Of a DNA stretch of 5,035 bases, positions 1-5,035 are shown one piece after another. The stretch spans positions 1 through 5,035 of the forward strand of contig JACCTF010000666.1 in NCBI GenBank assembly GCA_013812565.1. Reading direction: 5' to 3'. Origin of the DNA: Pyrinomonadaceae bacterium. Its GTDB lineage: Bacteria; Acidobacteriota; Blastocatellia; Pyrinomonadales; Pyrinomonadaceae. The notes beneath the pieces are model-generated. The model was not told the origin of the DNA. It worked only from the letters and a program-made list of their open reading frames with translations, and did not search any database. The first letter of the stretch is position 1; every line of letters begins with the position of its first letter. A program made the position numbers and the translations under genes.

Positions 1-232
1 ACATCGGAGTTACGAAAAGAGCAGCAACGACTGTTCGTACATGAACAACTTGTAAGCTGATACGGGCTGCCAACCGCGAGCCTCCACGATCGCTGAGATT
101 GGATAAAGTCGAGCTTAAAAACGGCGCTCCTGCACAGCCACCAGAGCGGCTGTTGCAGAATCGAATCCGGCAACGTCAAGCCAAATCAACCGTCTGCCAA
201 AGTGATGAGTTAAGCATTCAGAGTTGACCGGA

Positions 233-384
233 TCAGCGCTTCCAGTTTTCCATAATTGCTCGTCTCAGCCGAACATTTTCAGATTCAAGCTCCAGAACCA
301 ATGGATATAAGACTTGCCCTATTCAGGTGTTGCTTGATGCTGCGATGAACGCGCCATCCCGACCTTCTCTCTTCCATAAAGCAT
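233..384 (-). pseudogene. Possible relic of an IS3-family orfA (transposase helper)
   Basis: On the minus strand an ATG at 384, preceded by AAAGGAAAGTT, opens a 21-residue frame ending ...SSQHQATPE at 319. A second frame (322 down to the stop at 233-235) reads ...LVLELESENVRLRRAIMEN. IS3-family OrfA proteins carry a helix-turn-helix followed by a leucine-zipper segment of the form LExENxRLRRxV. The second frame matches that zipper, and SYIHW in the first frame just past its stop loosely recalls the TYYRW of the helix-turn-helix. The frames are shifted and about half the expected length is missing, so if real it is a dead fragment. No OrfB, DDE motif, terminal inverted repeat or target duplication was found around it. 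The match is short, and chance remains a serious alternative. Confidence 0.22.
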
Positions 385-686
385 AACTTTCCTTTTTCAA
401 GACAGGGCGGCCTGTTGATCCAACAATGAAGAAAGATTATTACAAAGTACGGTTGATCTAGGTTTCGGTGATGATTCTTTTACCGTTCGCCGCGCCCCGG
501 GGCCAGTCTTGGAAGGGCGAAAGAAGCGGGTTTATCAAAGCACGAAACATCTTCCGCCCCAATGCCGCCAAAGCTTTCTGACCGCAGCGCTGACGCAATG
601 AACTATAAGTATATCTCCCCTTCAGGGGCTGAGGGTGTGGGCCGATCTTCTGTGTTTTGATTTAGACGCTCTTGAAGACCCGAATA

Positions 687-727
687 AGGCTTGTAATTGC
701 GACGCTTGTAAAGCCTGTGCTAGGCTT
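687..727 (+). promoter_or_regulatory. Mutually exclusive hairpins in the mutase leader
   Basis: AGGCTT occurs at 687-692 and 722-727, and its complement AAGCCT lies between them at 711-716. In RNA the central AAGCCT can pair either with the upstream copy (18-base loop) or with the downstream copy (5-base loop GTGCT); the second should be favoured. Alternative pairing of one strand with two partners is the geometry of attenuators and switches, but the stems are only six base pairs and no U-tract follows. The element lies 66 bases before the preferred mutase start. If translation starts at 635 instead, it is inside the coding region. Confidence 0.2.
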
Positions 728-776
728 CCTTGCACTTTGCGGAGACGGCTGCAACCAGTTTTTTCCTCCGCCAAAC

Positions 777-782
777 AAGGAA
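777..782 (+). promoter_or_regulatory. Shine-Dalgarno that decides the mutase start
   Basis: AAGGAA lies 11 bases before GTG 794, slightly long but acceptable spacing. It supports starting the mutase there rather than at GTG 635, upstream of which I saw no equally good site at normal distance (the GAGGG at 631-635 overlaps that start). Confidence 0.5.
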
Positions 783-793
783 CCAAAACCATC

Positions 794-2413
<1,620 letters not shown>

Positions 2414-2451
2414 CCGAGCGGTGAACTCAAATCCTTTTGCCCCTCATCAAA

Positions 2452-2465
2452 CTTTGTTAACAAAG
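2452..2465. promoter_or_regulatory. 14-bp perfect palindrome between mutase and peptidase genes
   Basis: CTTTGTTAACAAAG is a perfect palindrome with no loop, lying 38 bases after the mutase stop and 68 bases before the peptidase start. Without a loop it is a poor terminator, and AT-rich symmetric sites of this size are typical of operators for dimeric regulators. No regulator is known, and no clear promoter was seen around it. Confidence 0.25.
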
Positions 2466-2488
2466 CTGCACCACACTTCTTCCCTCTT

Positions 2489-2511
2489 GCAACCAGAGAG
2501 GCTGCGGTTTT
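2489..2511 (+). terminator. Weak terminator-like or leader hairpin
   Basis: GCAACC (2489-2494) pairs with GGCTGC (2500-2505) with one A-C mismatch around the loop AGAGA, and is followed by GGTTTT. It could be a weak intrinsic terminator for the mutase transcript or a hairpin in the peptidase leader. The alternative pairing CCTCT (2483-2487) with AGAGG (2497-2501) competes with it. The T-run is only four bases, so termination would be inefficient at best. Confidence 0.2.
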
Positions 2512-2518
2512 CCACTTG

Positions 2519-2523
2519 AAGGA
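2519..2523 (+). promoter_or_regulatory. Shine-Dalgarno that decides the peptidase start
   Basis: AAGGA lies 10 bases before GTG 2534. It overlaps the TTG codon at 2516 that would give the longest frame, so that TTG cannot use it. GTG 2534 is therefore the better start. Confidence 0.6.
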
Positions 2524-2533
2524 TAAAACGACC

Positions 2534-4381
2534 GTGACTAATAGATTATCTTGTTTCAAACCAACAACGGTTTTGCTGTTAGTTGTTGTGATCTTGTGCG
2601 CGACGTTTCCCGCGAGCGGTCGCAACATAACAAAGAACTCAAACGCGCCGACGAAAGCGCAGAAGTTCATTGATGAATACACGGCAACTTGGAACCGTCT
2701 GCGCTACGACTACACGCAGGCTGATTGGGAATCCAACACGAAGATCGTTGAGGGCGACAACACAAATGCCAAACGCACGATTGCCGCGCTCGAACGTTTG
2801 ACCGCTTTCACCGGCAGCAAAGCCAACATCGATGCCGCGACCAAACTTCTCCGAAATAAGAATGAGTTAACCTCACTTCAGATCAAGCAACTTGAGCGCA
2901 TCCTGTACATGGCCGCCGAGGATCCGGAGACGGCTAAGGACCTGGTGAAGCAGCGTATCGCGGCCGAGACGGCGCAGACCGAAAAGTTGTACGGCTTCGA
3001 TTTCAAGATCGACGGCAAGTCGGTGACGACGAACCGGATTGATGAAATTCTTCGCACCTCCGCCGATCTCAAGGAACGACGCACAGCGTGGCTTGCGTCA
3101 AAGGAAGTCGGCAAGAGGACGAAAGACGGCCTCGCACATCTCCAAAATTTGCGCAATGCGACGGTGCAGCCGCTCGGTTATAAATCCTACTTCAGCTACC
3201 AGGTTTCGGATTATGGAATGACTGACGAGGCGATGCTGCGGTTGGTTGATGACATCAACCGGCAACTGCGACCGCTCTACCGCGAGCTACACACCTACGC
3301 TCGTTACGAACTGGCGAAGAAATACGGCGTGCCGATTCCCGATCAGCTTCCCGCCGACTGGTTGCCAAATCGCTGGGGACAGGATTGGAGCGCGATGGTT
3401 AATGTCAAAGGAATGAACATCAATGATGCGCTCAAAGACAAATCTCCGGAGTGGATCGTCCAACAAGGTGAGCAGTTCTACATCAGCCTCGGCTGGCCGT
3501 CGCTGCCCAAGAGTTTCTATGAAAAATCATCACTCTACCCGCTGCCCGCAGGCGCGACTTATAAGAAGAACAATCACGCGAGCGCATGGCATCTTGATAA
3601 CGAACGGGACGTGCGTTCGCTGATGAGCGTTGAGCCGAATGCCGAGTGGTATGCCACGACGCATCATGAACTCGGTCACATCTATTACTACATCAGCTAT
3701 ACTAACCCGGAGGTGCCGCCGCTCCTGCGCGCAGGAGCCAATCGCGCTTATCACGAAGCCGTCGGCAGCCTGATGGGTTTAGCCGCGATGCAGCGGCCCT
3801 TCCTTGAAGCGCGCGGCCTGGCTCCGAAAGATGCGAAGGTGGATCAGACGCAAGCCTTGTTGAAAGAGGCGCTGCAATACGTCGTCTTCATTCCCTTCTC
3901 GGCGGGCACGATGCCCCGGTTTGAGTATGAGCTTTACTCGAAGAATCTGCCGAAGGATCAGTACAACAAACGTTGGTGGGAGATCGTCCGGCAGTATCAA
4001 GGGATCGTGCCGCCTGCATCAACCGAGGGGCGCGGCGAAGAATTTTGCGACGCCTGCACCAAGACGCACATCAACGACGACGCGGCGCAATACTACGACT
4101 ATGCGCTTTCCTATGTGCTGCTCTTCCAACTTCACGATCACATCGCGCGCAACATCTTGAAGCAGAATCCGCATGCGACGAACTATTACGGAAGCCGTGC
4201 CGTCGGCAAATTCCTACGCGACATTATGCGACCGGGTAGCTCGAAGGATTGGCGCATGGTGCTCAAAGAGAAGACCGGCGAAGACTTGAGCGCGCGGGCG
4301 ATGCTCAGATACTTTGCACCATTGATGGAGCATTTGAAGAAAGAGAACGCCGGACGAAAACACACGCTGCCTGAGTTTTAA
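2534..4381 (+). CDS. Exported M2-family zinc peptidase (ACE / peptidyl-dipeptidase A-like)
   Basis: Probably removes dipeptides from peptide C-termini outside the cytoplasm. From GTG 2534 the protein has 615 residues, about one ACE catalytic domain. Residues 1-29 form a signal peptide: basic start, hydrophobic core LLLVVVILCATF, then PASG. The residue before Cys22 is Leu, so it is not a good lipobox. NHASAW (347-352) matches the ACE substrate-binding CHASAW. The zinc site is HHELGH, with ligands His378 and His382, catalytic Glu379 and third ligand Glu408 in YHEAVG. Lys510 and His512 (TKTHI), then Tyr520 and Tyr523, match the ACE residues that bind the substrate carboxylate and transition state, with one extra residue between the pairs. 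The mature chain has only two cysteines, Cys505 and Cys508 (CDAC), beside Lys510. The gene lies 120 bases after the mutase and 91 before the nuclease, with no functional link evident. The family is certain; the natural substrate is unknown. Confidence 0.95.
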   Translation: MTNRLSCFKPTTVLLLVVVILCATFPASGRNITKNSNAPTKAQKFIDEYTATWNRLRYDYTQADWESNTKIVEGDNTNAKRTIAALERLTAFTGSKANIDAATKLLRNKNELTSLQIKQLERILYMAAEDPETAKDLVKQRIAAETAQTEKLYGFDFKIDGKSVTTNRIDEILRTSADLKERRTAWLASKEVGKRTKDGLAHLQNLRNATVQPLGYKSYFSYQVSDYGMTDEAMLRLVDDINRQLRPLYRELHTYARYELAKKYGVPIPDQLPADWLPNRWGQDWSAMVNVKGMNINDALKDKSPEWIVQQGEQFYISLGWPSLPKSFYEKSSLYPLPAGATYKKNNHASAWHLDNERDVRSLMSVEPNAEWYATTHHELGHIYYYISYTNPEVPPLLRAGANRAYHEAVGSLMGLAAMQRPFLEARGLAPKDAKVDQTQALLKEALQYVVFIPFSAGTMPRFEYELYSKNLPKDQYNKRWWEIVRQYQGIVPPASTEGRGEEFCDACTKTHINDDAAQYYDYALSYVLLFQLHDHIARNILKQNPHATNYYGSRAVGKFLRDIMRPGSSKDWRMVLKEKTGEDLSARAMLRYFAPLMEHLKKENAGRKHTLPEF

Positions 4382-4390
4382 TTTCCTTTA

Positions 4391-4417
4391 GTCACAAAGA
4401 GAAATGAATCTTTCGAC
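4391..4417 (+). other. Imperfect hairpin after the peptidase gene
   Basis: GTC (4391-4393) pairs with GAC (4415-4417) and AAAGA (4396-4400) with TCTTT (4409-4413), separated by a small internal loop and closed by an eight-base AT-rich loop. It begins ten bases after the peptidase stop. No T-tract follows, so it is not a standard intrinsic terminator; it could be a 3'-end stabilising hairpin or chance. Confidence 0.15.
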
Positions 4418-4432
4418 TATGCGACATCCAAC

Positions 4433-4449
4433 AGCTTCCTTATGAAGCT
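4433..4449 (+). repeat. Perfect inverted repeat before the nuclease gene
   Basis: AGCTTC (4433-4438) and GAAGCT (4444-4449) are exact complements around the loop CTTAT, ending 23 bases before the nuclease ATG. No T-run follows, so it is not a clear terminator. It may act as an operator or as a leader hairpin limiting expression of the nuclease, which also lacks a strong Shine-Dalgarno. Confidence 0.25.
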
Positions 4450-4472
4450 CGACACCCAAGTAAGACTAATAA

Positions 4473-4928
4473 ATGACAGACAGTAAGCACACGGAGTACG
4501 AGAGGCTGGTGCAAGAACTCTATCAAACCCTGCACAAAGCTGAAGGTCTAGAAACAATCAATGTAGACCAAGATGTAAAGATTAAAGGTAGGTCAGGTTG
4601 TAAGCATCAAATTGATGTTTATTGGGAGTTCGAGATGGTTGGGCAGGTGCATCGCGTCGCCATCGAGTGTAAGCACTACAAGGAAGGTATAGAAATTGGC
4701 AAGCTCCGTGACTTCTTCGGCGTGTTGCATGACATAGGGGACGTGAAGGGCATCTTTGTCGCAAAAGCTGGTTATGATAGCGGGGCAATCAAATTTGCGA
4801 ACTACTATAACATCAGTCTTCAGGAAGCAAGGGTTGCTACTGATGAGGATTGGGAGGGCCGGGTCAAGGACATAAACTTTAACGTCACCGGGTGTTTTGT
4901 GCGTATTACTGATGCGAATCAAGGGTAG
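4473..4928 (+). CDS. Stand-alone Mrr-type restriction endonuclease-like protein
   Basis: A 151-residue protein that is essentially a single Mrr_cat-type PD-(D/E)xK nuclease domain. The core is visible: an N-terminal helix with Glu (EYERLVQELYQTL, 8-20), then GRSGCKHQID with Asp48, then AIECKHYK with Glu65 and Lys67, which together would bind metal and drive DNA cleavage. GIFVAKAGYDSGAIKFAN (93-110) matches the strand-helix that follows in Mrr proteins. All catalytic residues are present, so it looks active. No DNA-recognition or methyl-reading domain is attached; short proteins of this kind are often annotated simply as restriction endonuclease, with role unproved. The ATG at 4473 has only a weak upstream AAGTAAG. 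GC is about 46% over 4561-4860, below the upstream genes, hinting at horizontal transfer. A possible partner frame starts two bases after its stop. The fold is fairly sure; target and role are unknown. Confidence 0.85.
   Translation: MTDSKHTEYERLVQELYQTLHKAEGLETINVDQDVKIKGRSGCKHQIDVYWEFEMVGQVHRVAIECKHYKEGIEIGKLRDFFGVLHDIGDVKGIFVAKAGYDSGAIKFANYYNISLQEARVATDEDWEGRVKDINFNVTGCFVRITDANQG
4921..4925 (+). promoter_or_regulatory. Shine-Dalgarno for the frame starting at 4931
   Basis: AAGGG lies in the last codons of the nuclease gene, five bases before GTG 4931. The placement and spacing are what is expected for a translationally coupled downstream gene. Confidence 0.4.
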
Positions 4929-4930
4929 AA

Positions 4931-5006
4931 GTGACAGACCAACCAAGAGTTGTAGAATCGTTGTATGCAACTACAACTCATCGAACTCTACTTGTTAGTC
5001 TGTCAC
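4931..5006. repeat. Nested inverted repeats just after the nuclease stop
   Basis: The outer arms GTGACAGAC (4931-4939) and GTCTGTCAC (4998-5006) are exact complements, extending to 12 bases with one mismatch. Inside them GAGTTGTAG (4947-4955) and CTACAACTC (4971-4979) are also exact complements, around a 15-base loop that can itself form GTTG-TATG-CAAC. The arms are spaced unevenly (7 bases on the left, 18 on the right). No T-run follows. They could form a folded RNA at the gene junction, or be a protein-binding or element-end site. Confidence 0.4.
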
Positions 5007-5035
5007 CTCTACGATACGCAACCGGTTTTGCAGTT
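4931..5035 (+). CDS. Probable start of an unrecognised gene, cut by the window end
   Basis: From GTG 4931 the frame is open for all 35 codons to the end of the window. It begins MTDQPRVVESLYATTTHR and continues with TLLVSLSPLRYATGFAV. It starts two bases after the nuclease stop and has AAGGG five bases upstream, a layout typical of translational coupling in an operon. I do not recognise the sequence. The visible part is too short to assign a domain, and shows no signal peptide or clear membrane segment. The inverted repeats at 4931-5006 lie wholly inside this frame, which is a reason for caution: this could instead be a non-coding structured region downstream of the nuclease, since 35 open codons can occur by chance. 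Confidence 0.4.
   Translation, partial: MTDQPRVVESLYATTTHRTLLVSLSPLRYATGFAV

Larger units (their letters stand above)
1..793. other. Gene-free stretch upstream of the mutase gene
   Basis: I see no convincing intact protein gene here on either strand; frames are broken by stops every few dozen codons. The exception is the plus-strand frame from GTG 635, which runs into the mutase but reads as unrelated, Cys-rich sequence before codon 54. What can be seen: an inverted repeat TGTTC-N6-GAACA at 32-47; a minus-strand stretch (233-384) resembling a decayed IS3 orfA; a GC palindrome GCCCCGGGGC at 494-503; a small CCCC-TTCA-GGGG hairpin near 616-627; and three copies of a six-base stem element at 687-727. 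No tRNA, and no cobalamin-riboswitch B12 box was found by eye. A promoter for the mutase should lie here, but no well-spaced -35/-10 pair stood out. Confidence 0.6.

Noticed and set aside
494..503. GCCCCGGGGC palindrome
   Set aside because: A short GC-only palindrome in moderately GC-rich DNA is expected by chance and has no context that suggests a role.
598..660. Short ATG frame reading [15 protein letters not shown]...
   Set aside because: Only 20 codons, no clear Shine-Dalgarno, no recognisable family, and it overlaps the mutase-frame leader.
1..793. Cobalamin riboswitch upstream of the B12-dependent mutase
   Set aside because: No B12-box-like GCCACTG or convincing multi-stem layout was found by eye; B12 riboswitches usually control B12 synthesis and uptake rather than this enzyme.
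2516..2533. TTG 2516 as the start of the M2 peptidase
   Set aside because: It overlaps the AAGGA that is ideally placed for GTG 2534, and TTG is the rarer start; the six extra residues add nothing to the signal peptide.
2597..2599. Lipoprotein lipobox at Cys22 of the M2 peptidase
   Set aside because: The residues before the cysteine are Val-Ile-Leu; a lipobox needs a small residue directly before Cys, so cleavage by signal peptidase I after PASG is more likely.
4593..4970. 125-residue minus-strand open frame opposite the nuclease
   Set aside because: The plus frame carries a complete Mrr-type motif set with family-like sequence; the antisense frame shows no motif and is best explained as a shadow.
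5016..5032. GCAA-CCGGTT-TTGC hairpin at the right edge
   Set aside because: Only four base pairs in the stem, probably inside the coding frame from 4931, and the window ends before context can be judged.

Overview
The window carries three complete genes and one probable partial gene, all on the plus strand. They are preceded by nearly 800 bases with no convincing gene. The layout is: (1) 1-793, non-coding or decayed DNA with a possible relic of an IS3-type transposase orfA on the minus strand and competing short hairpins near 687-727; (2) 794-2413, the catalytic subunit of a B12-dependent methylmalonyl-CoA mutase of the two-protein type, with no cobalamin-binding domain of its own; (3) 2534-4381, an exported single-domain zinc peptidase of family M2 (angiotensin-converting-enzyme / peptidyl-dipeptidase A family); (4) 4473-4928, a small stand-alone nuclease with the Mrr-type PD-(D/E)xK fold; (5) 4931 to the window end, an open frame with its own ribosome binding site that begins two bases after the nuclease stop codon. 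This last frame is probably the start of a coupled but unrecognised gene.

The organism is a bacterium of moderately high GC. The mutase subtype, a bacterial M2 peptidase of this form and the loosely packed gene arrangement would fit Acidobacteriota or a similar soil or environmental lineage. That is an inference from family resemblance and cannot be proved from this window. The nuclease gene has clearly lower GC (46% over 4561-4860, counted by eye) than sampled lines of the two upstream genes (57-67%), which suggests it arrived separately.

The genes do not form an obvious pathway. The mutase belongs to propionate/methylmalonyl-CoA metabolism, and its B12-binding partner, MeaB chaperone and epimerase are not in the window. 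The peptidase works outside the cytoplasm. The nuclease and its downstream neighbour may be a small restriction or defence-type pair. Gaps of 120 and 91 bases separate the first three genes, so an operon is possible but not shown.

Two start sites were moved from the longest open frame on the basis of Shine-Dalgarno sequences: GTG 794 for the mutase and GTG 2534 for the peptidase. I found no tRNA, rRNA, CRISPR array or complete mobile element. Nothing here is clearly a new system. The best leads are the nuclease plus coupled unknown gene, the lone CxxC pair beside the peptidase active site, and the folded leader in front of the mutase.
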